DNA from: Siphonodentalium dalli
Taxonomy: Eukaryota; Mollusca; Scaphopoda; Gadilida; Siphonodentaliidae
Length of the DNA stretch: 64,000 nucleotides
Direction of reading: 5' to 3'
Assembly: GCA_032622095.1 (NCBI GenBank)
Contig: CP136066.1
Coordinates: 41,305,835 to 41,369,834, forward strand
The notes under the pieces were generated by a model, which searched no databases, was not told the DNA's origin, and saw only the letters and a program-made list of their open reading frames with translations. Within the stretch, counting starts at the first letter, position 1, and every line of letters begins with the position of its first letter. This document shows positions 1 through 12,325 of this stretch, piece by piece. A program made the translations under genes and the position numbers.

Positions 1-498
1 TTGGAACCTATGTCATAAATCAAATTCATATCAATTACTAATTCATATCACCTTCTGATAATTTGATTGGTTTGTTGACAAAAAGTGTGTTCTGATTGGG
101 TGAATGACAGCCGGGGGCCGAGCCGCATCTCTGACTAAATGCAGGTCAAATTCGTGCGCGTCAAATACACGAATCAACGCGATGCCGAAATTCTCGCAAT
201 TATAATCTTGAAATATATAGTTTTGGACATTGTTATACGATAAATAGAATATGTAATTCGTATTTATCTAATAAACATACGATATAATGTCACAAACTGA
301 GAACAGAATAGCGCACTATATCTTCGCGTGCAAATTATTTCTGCTAGTTCACCAGGTGTAATTGGGCTTCCGGTGCAATGAAGTGACGTCACATTAATCT
401 TTTGCTGCCGATGTCATATAGCTATTTAGTGATTTGTGTGCGTTTTGGACATCATAATCAATTTATAGGTGTCATATGCTAAATATAATATGTAATTC
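1..498. other. Non-coding, AT-rich, no gene seen
   Basis: No exon with convincing protein similarity is visible. Two stretches near 225-290 and 440-505 resemble each other: both carry GTTTTGGACAT followed by a TATGTAATTCGT block. This suggests an old local duplication or two copies of a dispersed element. Confidence 0.5.
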
Positions 499-618
499 GT
501 GTTTCTCTCATATGATATTTATGAAACTCGTCACGATTTTTCAGTTTTCTCTCGCCGGAGGCTCGAGAAAACTGAAAATTCTTAGACTCGTTTCATAAAT
601 ATCATATGAGAGAAACAC
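499..618. repeat. Foldback (inverted repeat) element
   Basis: The left arm starts GTGTTTCTCTCATATGATAT and the right arm ends with its reverse complement ATATCATATGAGAGAAACAC. A second inner stem (CAGTTTTCTC against GAGAAAACTG) closes on a CCGGAGG loop. The long, nearly perfect hairpin of about 120 bp looks like a MITE or foldback element next to the 21-bp satellite. The transposon family is unknown. Confidence 0.75.
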
Positions 619-654
619 TCATTTCATATCCTCTATTTATGTGTTTTGTTATTT

Positions 655-3600
655 ATAAAGTCAGAATACCGAGTTAATAAGTGTCAGAATTCCGAGTTAA
701 AAGACAGAATTCCGAGTTATAAAGTCAAAATTCCGAGGTTAATTAAGTCAGAATTCCGAGTTTATAAAGTCAGAATTCCGAGTTAAAAAGACAGAATTCC
801 GTGTTTATAAAGTCAGAATTCCGAGTTAAAAAGACAGAATTCCTATTTGAAAAGACAGAATTCCGTGTTTATAAAGTCAGAATTCCGAGTTAAAGAGACA
901 GAATTCCTAGTTGAAAAGACAGAATGCCGAGTTTATAAAGTCAGAATTCCGAGTTGAAAAGACAGAATTCCGAGTTTATAAAGTCAGAATTCCGAGTTAA
1001 AAAGAGAGAATTCCGAGTTTATAAAGTCAGAGTTCCGAGGTTATAAAGTCAAAATTCCGAGTTATAAAGTCAGAATTCCGAGTTAAAAAGAGACAATTCC
1101 GAGTTTATAAAGTCAGAATTCCGAGGTTATAAAGTCAAAATTCCGAGTTATAAAGTCAGAATTCCTAGTTGAAAAGACAGAATGCCGAGTTTATAAAGTC
1201 AGAATTCCGAGTTGAAAAGACAGAATTCCGAGTTTATAAAGTCAGAATTCCGAGTTAAAAAGAGAGAATTCCGAGTTTATAAAGTCAGAATTCCGAGGTT
1301 ATAAATTCAAAATTCCGAGTTATAAAGTCAGAATTCCGAGTTAAAAAGACAGAATTCCGTGTTTATAAAGTCAAAATTCCGAGTTTATAAAGTCAAAATT
1401 CCGAGTTTATAAAGTCAGAATTCCGATTTAAAAATACAGAATTCCTAGTTGAAAAGACAGAATTCCGTGTTTATAAAGTCAGAATTCCGAGTTGATAAAG
1501 TCAGAATTCCGAGTTATAAAGTCAGACTTCCGAGTTAAAAAGAGAGAATTCCGAGTTTATAAAGTCAGAATTCCGAGATTATAAAGTCAGAATTCCGAGA
1601 TTATAAAGTCAGAATTCCTAGTTAAAAAGACAGAATTCCGAGTTTATAAAGTCAAAATTCCGAGTTTATAAAGTCAAAATTCCGAGTTATAAAGTCAGAA
1701 TTCCTAGTTAAAAAGACAGAATTCCGAGTTTATAAAGTCAAAATTCCGAGTTTATAAAGTCAAAATTCTGAGTTATAAAGTCAGAATTCCTAGTTGAAAA
1801 GACAGAATGCCGAGTTTATAAAGTCAGAATTCCGAGTTAAAAAGACAGAATTCCTATTTGAAAAGACAGAATTCCGTGTTTATAAAGTCAGAATTCCGAG
1901 TTAAAAAGAGAGAATTCCGAGTTTATAAAGTCAGAATTCCGAGGTTATAAATTCAAAATTCCGAGTTATAAAGTCAGAATTCCGAGTTAAAAAGACAGAA
2001 TTCCTATTTGAAAAGACAGAATTCCATGTTTATAAAGTCAGAATTCCGAGTTTATAAAGTCAGAATTCCGAGTTAAAAAGACAGAATTCCTATTTGAAAA
2101 GACAGAATTCCGTGTTTATAAAGTCAGAATTCCGAGTTAAAAAGACAGAATTCCGAGTTTATAAAGTCAAAATTCCGAGTTTATAAAGTCAAAATTCCGA
2201 GTTATAAAGTCAGAATTCCTAGTTGAAAAGACAGAATGCCGAGTTTATAAAGTCAGAATTCCGAGTTAAAAAGACAGAATTCCTATTTGAAAAGACAGAA
2301 TTCCGTGTTTATAAAGTCAGAATTCCGAGTTAAAAAGAGAGAATTCCGAGTTTATAAAGTCAGAATTCCGAGTTGATAAAGTCAGAATTCCGAGTTATAA
2401 AGTCAGACTTCCGAGTTAAAAAGAGAGAATTCCGAGTTTATAAAGTCAGAATTCCGAGATTATAAAGTCAGAATTCCGAGATTATAAAGTCAGAATTCCG
2501 AGTTAAAAAGACAGAATTCCGAGTTATAAAGTCAAAATTCCGAGTTTATAAAGTCAAAATTCCGAGTTTATAAAGTCAAAATTCCGAGTTATAAAGTCAG
2601 AATTCTGAGTTAAAAAGACAAAATTTCCGAGTAATAAAGTGAAAATTCCAAGTTTATAAAGTCAAAATTCCGAGTTATAAAGTCATAATTCTGAGTTAAA
2701 AAGATTCCAAGTTGAAAAGACAGAATTCCGAGTTATAAAGTCAAAATTCCGAGTTATAAAGTCAGAATTCTGAGTTAAAAAGACAGAATTCCGAGTAATA
2801 AAGTGAAAATTCCAAGTTTATAAAGTCAAAATTCCGAGTTTATAAAGTCAAAATTCCGAGTTTATAAAGTCAGAATTCCGAGTTAAAAGACAGAATTTCG
2901 AGTTAAAAGTCAGAATTCCGAGTTAAAAAGACAGAATTCCGAGTTATAAAGTCAAAATTCCGAGGTAAATAAAGTCAGAATTCCGAGTTAAAAAGACAGA
3001 ATTCCGTGTTTATAAAGTCAGAATTCCTAGTTGAAAAGACAGAATTCCGTGTTTATAAAGTCAGAATTCCGAGTTAAAAAGAGAGAATTCCGAGTTTATA
3101 AAGTCAGAATTCCGAGATTATAAAGTCAGAATTCCGAGATTATAAAGTCAGAATTCCGAGTTAAAAAGACAGAATTCCGAGTTTATAAAGTCAAAATTCC
3201 GAGTTTATAAAGTCAAAATTCCGAGTTATAAAGTCAGAATTCTGAGTTAAAAAGACAGAATTTCCGAGTAATAAAGTGAAAATTCCAAGTTTATAAAGTC
3301 AAAATTCCGAGTTATAAAGTCATAATTCTGAGTTAAAAAGATTCCAAGTTGAAAAGACAGAATTCCGAGTTATAAAGTCAAAATTCCGAGTTATAAAGTC
3401 AGAATTCTGAGTTAAAAAGACAGAATTCCGAGTAATAAAGTGAAAATTCCAAGTTTATAAAGTCAAAATTCCGAGTTTATAAAGTCAAAATTCCGAGTTT
3501 ATAAAGTCAGAATTCCGAGTTAAAAGACAGAATTTCGAGTTAAAAGTCAGAATTCCGAGTTAAAAAGACAGAATTCCGAGTTATAAAGTCAAAATTCCGA

Positions 3601-4615
3601 GGTAAATAAAGTCAGAATTCCGAGTTAAAAAGACAGAATTCCGTGTTTATAAAGTCAGAATTCCTAGTTGAAAAGACAGAATTCCGTGTTTATAAAGTCA
3701 GAATTCCGAGTTAAAAAGAGAGAATTCCGAGTTTATAAAGTCAGAATTCCGAGATTATAAAGTCAGAATTCCGAGTTAAAAAGACAGAATTCCGAGTTAA
3801 AAAGACAGAATTCCGAGTTTATAAAGTCAAAATTCCGAGTTTATAAAGTCAAAATTCCGAGTTATAAAGTCAGAATTCTGAGTTAAAAAGACAGAATTCC
3901 GAGTAATAAAGTGAAAATTCCAAGTTTATAAAGTCAAAATTCCGAGTTATAAAGTCATAATTCTGAGTTAAAAAGATTCCAAGTTGAAAAGACAGAATTC
4001 CGAGTTATAAAGTCAAAATTCCGAGTTTATAAAGTCAAAATTCCGAGTTATAAAGTCAGAATTCTGAGTTAAAAAGATTCCAAGTTGAAAAGACAGAATT
4101 CCGAGTTATAAAGTCAAAATTCCGAGTTTATAAAGTCAAAATTCCGAGTTATAAAGTCATAATTCTGAGTTAAAAAGACAGAATTCCGAGTAATAAAGTG
4201 AAAATTCCAAGTTTATAAAGTCAAAATTCCGAGTTATAAAGTCATAATTCTGAGTTAAAAAGATTCCAAGTTGAAAAGACAGAATTCCGAGTTATAAAGT
4301 CAAAATTCCGAGTTTATAAAGTCAAAATTCCGAGTTATAAAGTCAGAATTCTGAGTTAAAAAGATTCCAAGTTGAAAAGACAGAATTCCGAGTTATAAAG
4401 TCAAAATTCCGAGTTTATAAAGTCAAAATTCCGAGTTATAAAGTCAGAATTCTGAGTTAAAAAGATTCCAAGTTGAAAAGACAGAATTCCGTGTTTATAA
4501 AGTCAGAATTCCGAGTTAAAAAGACAGAATTCCGTGTTTATAAAGTCAAAATTCCTAGTTGAAAAGACAGAATTCCGTTTTTATAAAGTCAGAATTCCGA
4601 GTTATAAAGACAGAA
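655..4615. repeat. 4-kb 21-bp satellite with higher-order structure
   Basis: A unit close to TTATAAAGTCAGAATTCCGAG (about 20-21 bp) runs almost without a break for about 4 kb. Variants include TTAAAAAGACAGAATTCC, a GTGTTTATAAAG form and a GATTCCAAGTTG form. GAATTC recurs in a large share of units. The marker AAGATTCCAAGTTG recurs at 2701, 3338, 3973, 4074, 4260, 4361 and 4462. Its spacings of about 636, 635, 101, 186, 101 and 101 bp show higher-order repeats made by block duplication. There is no long ORF, and the array is upstream of the transmembrane exon of the receptor. Confidence 0.95.
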
Positions 4616-5630
4616 AATTCCAAGTTGTGATGTCACGAATTATTATCTAGTACGACGTTGTTGTTTTTGAATTTTGCGACCACTTTTGTTGCACAGTAGG
4701 TTGGTGGGCTTAAAGCATTAATGTCGTAATAGAAATATCTTGTAACTGTGTCTTTTGATTACTGGTATTGTAAATGAGAATTATGAATATTGAATTACAA
4801 AGTTCATTCGTAGCGGTAGTTTACCTTTTATTGAGAAAATAAGACATCTTAAATAACGACACTATAGTAACTACAGTCTACACCCATCGGGGCGAGTGAA
4901 AAGTGATCGAAATTCCAGATGTGAAATAATAAGAATGTCATCACGAATTCACCTTTCTACTGTGCGAAGGTGGGCCTTTAATGTACATCACTTGGTACTG
5001 TGCGAAACGAAATAATATATATTTAATATGGAATTAATTGTTATCATAAGACTACATAGTACATACATGAATGTGATAATCCATAAATATCATAAAGTTT
5101 TCTGGAATCGAAAGAAAACATATAATTGTGAACAAAGCAGAAGATACATTCGTGCAGGTTCAGGCGAACTCGGTCAATGCGGAAAGTTACACGATGAGGT
5201 TGTTCGTCGATTTTCGTTAAAATAGACACGACACTTTACGAATGAAATGAACAGCTATGAAATGGACACGCTTCTCCATATAGTATCTCAGTCCCAGCGC
5301 TCACCCAGCGTCAAGAAAATAAATAGACAGGTTGAATTCATTAAACAAATTCCCGCTCCCATCTCGACAAGATATATTGTCACTTTGATGTTGGTAGTTT
5401 ATACCATGTATAGTCTAGCTGTCAATCAAGACTACGCGGAAGTTCGATTTTCTTAATTTTGCTCTAATTACTTTTACCCAGGAAATATAGGCTTATGTAA
5501 ATTTTATTTGAAGGGAATACCAGGGAATCTATAAACAGATGTTGATAAATAAAAAAAAAAAACGAACAAAAAAGCCACAGCTACCCTCATGTGAGTGGTT
5601 TTGCCTTGGTTCGTTAATTACGCTAGCGTA
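4616..5630. other. Unique non-coding sequence
   Basis: Two short open frames lie here on the + strand (5028-5225 and 5247-5456). Neither has a recognisable domain or a convincing splice-bounded exon. The region is upstream of the transmembrane exon, so an unrecognised extracellular-domain exon cannot be excluded. Confidence 0.4.
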
Positions 5631-5639
5631 TGATCATAT

Positions 5640-6600
5640 TAGCTTTGTTGGTTCTTGGAAACCGACCATAATAAAAATATCCATTTCTGTAATCTGAGTG
5701 CATACATGGAAAGCCTTTATATGTATCGACATTAAAATACAATATGTTAAAAACATATGTTAATAATGGCTGTGTTGGTTCTTGGAAACCGACCATAATA
5801 AAAATATCCATTTCTGTAATCTGAGTGCATACACGGAAAGCCAGTATATGTATCAACATTAAAATACAAATATGTTAAAAAAATATGTTAATAGTGACTG
5901 TGTTGGTTCTTGGAAATCGACCATAATAAAAACATCCATTCCTGTAATCTGAATGCATCCAGGAAAAGCCATTATGTGCATGTATAAAACAATACAAAAC
6001 AAATATTTAAAAATTATTATTTGAATAACGTCTGTTGTTATAAACCGACCGTAATCAAAATTTCTATTACTGTCGTTATGTGAATACCAGCGCAGCCATT
6101 ATTAAACAATCTTTTAAATACGAGCAGACACTGATTTCCCCCCCCCCCCCCAAAATTAGCCAAACACCACGAAAATGACAACTTTCGAAAAAAATAACAG
6201 TACTTCTATTCTTTTTTTCTTTACATAATCAACTTGCCCCATTAGCATCATAGCACATTAGCAGGATCACATAAACAGCGCTGGATACATGACTTGCTTA
6301 TTTTACAGATATGTATATTACCACAGCAAGCTCTCTCGCCGTTCTCACACTGACTCTGACGACATCATTCATCGTTATCCAATTAAGAAGGTTAGTGGCT
6401 TTAATAATGGTTGTATTGATTGTTGGAAATCGACCATAATAAAAATATCCATTCCTGAAATCTGAATGCATCAAGGAAAACCATGTTGTATAAACGTTAA
6501 CATACAGATATGTTTAAACATATTTTAATAATGGCTGTGTTGATTGTTGGAAACCGACATTTTAAACACCACGAAAATGACAACTTTAGCTTAGACAGCG
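5640..6600. repeat. About 127-bp diverged tandem repeat
   Basis: The block GTTGGTTCTTGGAAACCGAC followed by CATAATAAAAATATCCATT recurs at about 5647, 5773 and 5901, with a diverged copy near 6030. It recurs again near 6408 and 6537, on the far side of the transmembrane exon. An inverted fragment lies near 6710-6785. The repeats therefore surround the exon at 6309-6390. A 12-base poly-C tract lies at about 6139-6150. Confidence 0.8.
6309..6390 (+). CDS. Receptor guanylate cyclase, transmembrane exon
   Basis: This exon encodes the membrane-spanning segment that anchors the receptor cyclase. It is bounded by a pyrimidine-rich acceptor (CTTGCTTATTTTACAG) and a GTTAGT donor. In the frame with two leading bases (AT, then ATG TAT ATT) it encodes 26 residues. 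These include a hydrophobic run SSLAVLTLTLTTSFIVI followed by QLR. The last two bases, AG, join the first G of the next exon (12326) to make AGG (Arg), so the junction reads QLRR-KKRTEREL. That is a typical stop-transfer and juxtamembrane start. The phase match and the basic cluster are the main evidence; the exon is too short to identify alone. A second open frame (YVYYHSKLSRR...) exists but does not place a membrane helix. The extracellular exons upstream were not found. Confidence 0.65.
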
Positions 6601-7144
6601 TGTGCAAGTTTTTTGGTGGCATGTCTACTTGAGATTTTAATTTAAGGTAGACCCACATCCCATGTTTTTAAATATTTTTTTTAAAGTAACATGGATATAT
6701 TTTTGAAACAAATTTGTATTTTAACGTTTATACATATAATGGCTTTTTCTGTATATGCACTCAGATTACAGAAATGGATATATGTCACTGGTATATTCGA
6801 CTTATATTTATGCAATTAAGAAGGTTGGTGGCTTGTCTACTTGAGATTTTAATTAAGTTAGACACCTGTTCCGTGTTTTTGAAGTAATTTTTTTTAACAG
6901 AAATCCTTGAATTATGGCAACATGAAATTTTCGCATTTACACATATCAGAAATAACGATGAAAACATTTCTCATCAAAACTTTGTTTGACAAATTCAAAA
7001 ACATGATCTTGAATCATAACAATGTCGAGCAGTAGTTAACAGAATGCATATACATGTATATATGTACCCAAGTGATATGTGTTTGAAAAGTTCACCAGTC
7101 GGAATGCATTGCCAGTGTCACCATTCGTCTGCCAGCGATTCAAC
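6601..7144. other. Intron sequence with repeat fragments
   Basis: This stretch holds two related blocks (about 6615-6650 and 6828-6860) containing GTCTACTTGAGATTTTAATT. At 6811-6835 there is a near copy of the end of the transmembrane exon and its donor (CAATTAAGAAGGTTGGTGGC). No coding sequence is seen. Confidence 0.55.
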
Positions 7145-7322
7145 TACAGTAATGCCCTAAGTAATCAACTCCTTAAACACAGCAGAATTATGGGTAACTT
7201 TTCAGAATTTAGTCGGAGAGCTTTCCGATGAATATCAACAAGCAATATTTCCGACTAAATCCTGAAAAGTTACCCATAATTCTGCTGTGTTTAAGGAGTC
7301 GATTACTTAGGGCATTACTGTA
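7145..7322. mobile_element. Foldback MITE with TA ends (Tc1/mariner-like), copy 1
   Basis: The arms CAGTAATGCCCTAAGTAATC and GATTACTTAGGGCATTACTG are inverted and flanked by TA on both sides. The inner arms carry CTTAAACACAGCAGAATTAT and its complement. TA flanks with ends beginning CAGT fit Tc1/mariner-type non-autonomous elements. Related copies lie at 40287-40382 and 62900-63160. Confidence 0.8.
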
Positions 7323-8660
7323 GGTGTAGTCGGCTTCCCCCGTGACGTTCATGCTCAATGTTGATATAACATTAACGTATCGTCTACGTTTCCTGCGACT
7401 TAAACCAACCTGTGACATCAGTTATTTTAGATACTGGTTTATGACGAAGATTTGTTTCATTACTCTCCTATAGCAAAGTTTACGCCCAGACCATTGGGCG
7501 GAATTGTCCGTCAATTGCGATGCGATTTAATGTGGTCATGGGTTTTGACCGCGATACAAAATTATCAAAAAGGGTTCAGTCAGTTTGTTTAATTTTTCTC
7601 TCTGTCAAAATCCCATAACTACATTGCGTCCGCCGTTTATTTATTAAGTGATCCAACCAAAATGGAATCATAATTTTATGAATGCACCTGTACACTGTGT
7701 GTAAAATCTAATTACATGGCTCTTATTGATAAGAACTTACATAATATTAACGATAATAGCGACGATTTGTAAGAGTATTTTCAAAAACATTATTTTACTG
7801 CCATGTTTTCCATACAACACACGATGAAATTTAGAAACGTTTCCTTGGCCGTGCTTCTGTTCGATTGTTTCCCCCGAGCAGGTAATACTAAATACGGTAA
7901 CGTGACACCGGCTTCGATTGATCCGACGATGGTATCCTGTTTTATATCAAGCTTTATGACTTACCTACTATATACCATTTCGGATCTGTGTACACAATAG
8001 CTGTTGTATATAACAATGTTCTCCCATTCTCATTGTATATATGTTGTGTCTCAATACTAATGAATCTGTACAATATGAGTATTAAGAGAATAAACTAATT
8101 AATTAATTAATATTTATACATTGTAATTACATCAGCCACTGCACATCACTGCTAAATTAAAATATGTCTAACCTGAACCCACATGCGTGATCAAAAGCGG
8201 CGCATCAAACGGCATGGAGTTATATTCCATTTTTATAAATCATGTAGTGTTATGGTGTTTTGTGTCGGCTGCTAGCCGGAACTCCACATGCTATTGTAAA
8301 TAGTGTGTATATATATATTGTAAATACATTATCTCTGAACCTATGTATACTCTTTAGGTGATGAGAATAACATTTGAATTTGAAATATTTATTGTTTTAA
8401 ATTTACCACATGGCAGGGATTGTGTGCATGCAATTAGAAAAAGTTGTAATTGTCAAATATTATCAAAGTCAGCAGTGAACATATAGTAGTTTAACGTAAG
8501 TAACTGGTATATTCGACTTCTATTTATCTAAGTGCATGTACATTCACACGCTGGCAAATCTGAAGGCACTTTGTTATAGGATGCACGGGTGTGAGGAATA
8601 CACTACGTATCAAATAATCACACCTGGTACTTTACTAAACGCACAGTAAGGCAAAAAGAG
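7323..8660. other. Intron sequence, no exon recognised
   Basis: An open frame at 7803-8000 starts with a hydrophobic stretch and is followed by a possible GTAATA donor. It lies between the transmembrane and juxtamembrane exons of the receptor, where a signal peptide would not belong, and it has no recognisable family. The text ACTGGTATATTCGACTT near 8500 repeats one near 6785. Confidence 0.5.
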
Positions 8661-8661
8661 T

Positions 8662-9745
8662 CAGGTTACTATGAATCGGGCGGCTGGTTACTATGAATCG
8701 GGCGGCTGGTTACTATGAATCGGGCGGCTGGTTACTATGAATCGGGCGGCTGGTTACTACGGATCGGGCGGGCGGCTGGTTACTACGGCTCGGGCGGCTG
8801 GTTACTATGAATCGGGCGGCTGGTTACTACGGATCGGGCGGCTGGTTACTATCGGGCGGCTGGTTACTACGGATCGGGCGGCTGGTTACTATGAATCGAG
8901 CGGCTGGTTACTACGGATCGGGCGGCTGGTTACTATGAATCGGGAGGCTGGTTACTACGAATCGGGCGGCTGGTTACTACGAATCCGGTGTCAGTAAAAA
9001 CTGTTTACCGCAGCTTAAAGGGTCATGTTACTACGAATCGGGCGGCTGGTTACTATGAATCGGGCGGCTGGTTACTATGAATCGGGCGGCTGGTTACTAC
9101 GGATCGGGCGGCTGGTTACTACGGATCGGGCGGCTGGTTACTATGAATCGGGCGGCTGGTTACTATGAATCGGGCGGCTGGTTACTACGAATCGGGCGGC
9201 TGGTTACTATGATTCGGGCGGCTGGTTACTACGAATCGGGCGGCTGGTTACTATGAATCGGGCGGCTGGTTATTATGCATCGGGCGGCTGGTTACTACTA
9301 ATTGGGCAGCTGGTTACTATGAATCGGGCGACTGTTTACTATGAATCGGGCGGCTGGTTACTACGAATCGGGCGGCTGGTTACTACGAATCCGGTGTCAG
9401 TAAAAACTGTTTACCGCAGCTTAAAGGGTCACGTTACTACGAATCGGGCGGCTGGTTACTATGAATCGGGCGGCTGGTTACTATGAATCGGGCGGCTGGT
9501 TACTATGAATCGGGCGGCTGGTTATTACTAATCGGGCGGCTGGTTACTACGAATCGGGCGGCTGGTTACTATGCATCGGGCGGCTGGTTACTACCAATTG
9601 GGCAGCTGCTTACTACAAATCGGTCGGCTGGTTACTACGAATCGGGCTGCTGGTTTTTATGAATCGGGCGGCTGGTTACTACGAATCGGGCGGCTGGTTA
9701 CTACGAATCGGGCGGCTGGTTACTACGAATCGGGCGGCTGGTTCA
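8662..9745. repeat. 22-bp minisatellite
   Basis: The unit GAATCGGGCGGCTGGTTACT plus AT or AC is 22 bp and repeats for about 1.1 kb. It is GC-richer than its surroundings. A non-unit insert containing GTCAGTAAAAACTGTTTACC occurs near 8987 and again near 9392, about 405 bp apart, which shows block duplication. Short Gly/Tyr/Trp-rich open frames are by-products of a 22-bp unit read through three frames. Confidence 0.95.
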
Positions 9746-10255
9746 ATTGTGGCAAGGACGAGGCTATGCGCGACATTTGGCAACACCTCTTTTAAGTTTC
9801 TACTTTGCGGAAGTAAAAGTACATTTCAATAGATTTTTGTTTTAAAGTTAATACGAATGCTTAATGAATGAACATTGCTATCTAAGTTGTCAGCTGCCAT
9901 TGTTTTGTGACACTCATGTCTGTTTATGGACGGGCACTCAATTTTTCTTATATAAATAGACTGATTCCTGGTCCAAATCTGAGAAAATCTGAAAATAGTA
10001 AACTGATCTGTCAGCAACTGTAAGGTATATATGTAATTCCTTAAATTATTCTCTAAATTACATTTGCATGCCAGAAATTTAATCTTCAAATATCGGAATA
10101 AAATCAATCCTGCAATTACTTGCGACTTTCATCGCGCTAATAAACGATAACAAAATTGAAAACACCTATTCTGTAATACAAACATTACCACTCAAAAATG
10201 TACAATACATAATCACATGTGAAGAATGTTATATAAGAAATGACTAGAAGGTCGA
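9746..10255. other. Intron sequence, nothing recognised
   Basis: AT-rich spacer between two minisatellites within the transmembrane-juxtamembrane intron. No exon, RNA gene or strong inverted repeat was seen. Confidence 0.5.
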
Positions 10256-10279
10256 TAGGGGAGGGATTCACTCGAACTT

Positions 10280-11020
10280 GGTTTAATAATTACCCTGCAT
10301 GCCGATCAAAACCAGCGACCACAATCGATCTTTGTTTAATAATTACCCTGCATGCCGGTCAAAACCAGCGACCACAATCGATCTTTGTTTAATAATTACC
10401 CAGCATGCCGATCAAAACCAGCGACCACAATCGATCTTTGTTTAATAATTACCCTGCATGCCGATCAAAACCAGCGACCACAATCGATCTTTGTTTAATA
10501 ATTACCCTGCATGCCGATCAAAACCAGCGACCCCAATCGATCTTTGTTTAATAATTACCCTGCATGCCGATCAAAACCAGCGACCACAATCGATCTTGGT
10601 TTAATAATTACCCTGCATGCCGGTCAAAACCAGCGACCACAATCGATCTTTGTTTAATAATTACCCTGCATGCCGGTCAAAACCAGGGACCACAATCGAT
10701 CTTTGTTTAATAATTACCCTGCATGCCGATCAAAACCAGCGACCACAATCGATCTTTGTTTAATAATTACCCTGCATGCCGATCAAAACCAGCGACCACA
10801 ATCGATCTTTGTTTAATAATTAGCCTGCATGCCGGTCAAAACCAGCGACGACAATCGATCTTTGTTTAATAATTAGCCTGCATGCCGGTCAAAACCAGCG
10901 ACCACAATCGATCTTTGTTTAATAATTACCCTGCATGCCGATCAAAACCAGGGACCCCAATCGATCTTTGTTTAATAATTACCCTGCATGCCGATCAAAA
11001 CCAGGGACCCCAATCGATCT
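10280..11020. repeat. 53-bp minisatellite, about 14 copies
   Basis: The unit contains TTTAATAATTACCCTGCATG followed by CCGATCAAAACCAGCGACC and CAATCGATCTTTG. The marker GCATGCCG recurs every 53 bp. Differences between copies are few (CCGGTC for CCGATC, CAGGGACC for CAGCGACC), so amplification or homogenisation was recent. The array ends near CGATCTTCCAGTC at about 11021. Confidence 0.93.
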
Positions 11021-11584
11021 TCCAGTCATTCATTGTGCTCAACTTTTCAAAACTACCAAAACAATTGTAATTGACATATTGTTCAAATTCCAACACAATC
11101 TCCCAATAATAGCACACAGTGAGCGCGTGCACATAGTTGGCTTGACACGGCGTAAATGGTTCGTCGCTGAAGTTATTGCTTGATAAACCTTGGATATGTT
11201 CGTCTGAACCGTATGGTGAGTTTTACCTATTCCTACCGGCGCTATTATTGTGTGAATGTAGAGGGTGCGTGTTACAGTAATCTGTCAATTGTGCTAGCTG
11301 TGTGTAAGTAGCCTACTATAAGAGCTACTGGCCTGACGTGTTGCGGTCTTATACCAATTCGATAGCGAATGGTACTTAATCGGAGTTGACCTTTAGATAG
11401 CGATTTATATTAAAATGCAGTAACAGCTAGGTGACTCGCGACGTTATATCGAATTGAGGTTAGGATTCTTGACTATCCTCCCCCAAGCGCACCCACATAA
11501 TAACATATTTTGACGTATGTGCGATCACTTGTTGATAACTTGTGGTGTTGTAAATTCTTTCATACAAAGCTCCGTTATTTAGCC
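11021..11584. other. Intron sequence, nothing recognised
   Basis: Spacer between the 53-bp array and a foldback element. No coding or RNA feature could be supported. Confidence 0.45.
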
Positions 11585-11772
11585 AAAGTATACGTTTTAT
11601 ATAGAGGATATCCACACTTTTTCAGTGGATATGGGTTATAATTTATGACAAAACATTGAATTTCCACGAGTGGCTTTAGCCACGAGTGGAAATTCAAATG
11701 TTTTGTCACCACGAATGAGATTTAACCCATATTCACAGAACAAGTGTGGATATTCTGTTCATTATATACTTT
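11585..11772. repeat. Foldback element, about 190 bp
   Basis: The outer arms AAAGTATA...GATATCCACACTT and AAGTGTGGATATTC...TATACTTT pair. The inner arms GAATTTCCACGAGTGGCT and AGCCACGAGTGGAAATTC also pair, as do ACAAAACATT and its complement. This gives a nearly continuous hairpin. It is probably a MITE of unknown family. Confidence 0.7.
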
Positions 11773-12325
11773 AGTTACTTGCCTATGACCCCAATGAATG
11801 TCAATACATAAGAAATTTCAAGCTGACACATTGCGCCCAAAACATAGTCCCATATTTAAAACACTCAAAAAGTATAGATTTTGTATTTATTATATATTTT
11901 CGTTACTTGCCGGTGGCCCCCAATGAATGTCAGTACATCATAAATTTCATGTTGACACATTACGCCCAAAAACAAAACACATAATAATGAAGCAAAGTAG
12001 ATATAAAAAGAGAATCAGAAAAAAGACATCAATCATAATGGAACTGGTAATAATACCAGTGAGATATCGATATCTCACTAGTGGGATATCACTTATATCT
12101 CACTGCTAAAACCTTATAATTCATGGGCAAGTATATAATAAATGGAGTTATCATCCTTCCGATTAACTGAGGATACTCATTTCAAAAAATAATCCTAACC
12201 CCGCTTGGTACGTGTTACTGCGATTGAATATCAATCGCTATATAATCGTGAACCCCGATTAAGTATATCCAAAAACATGAGCGTATTATACACTACATCT
12301 ATGAACTGGACTTTCTATTCCGAAG

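Noticed and set aside
6309-6390. Alternative reading frame of the exon (YVYYHSKLSRR...)
   Set aside because: It ends in phase 0, so it could join 17532 or an exon start at 12330. However, it provides no membrane helix, while the other frame gives a helix, a basic stop and a perfect split Arg codon with 12326.
7803-8000. Signal-peptide exon (hydrophobic start, GTAATA after GAGCAG)
   Set aside because: It lies downstream of the transmembrane exon of the same-strand receptor, so it cannot be its signal peptide, and no second gene is visible around it.
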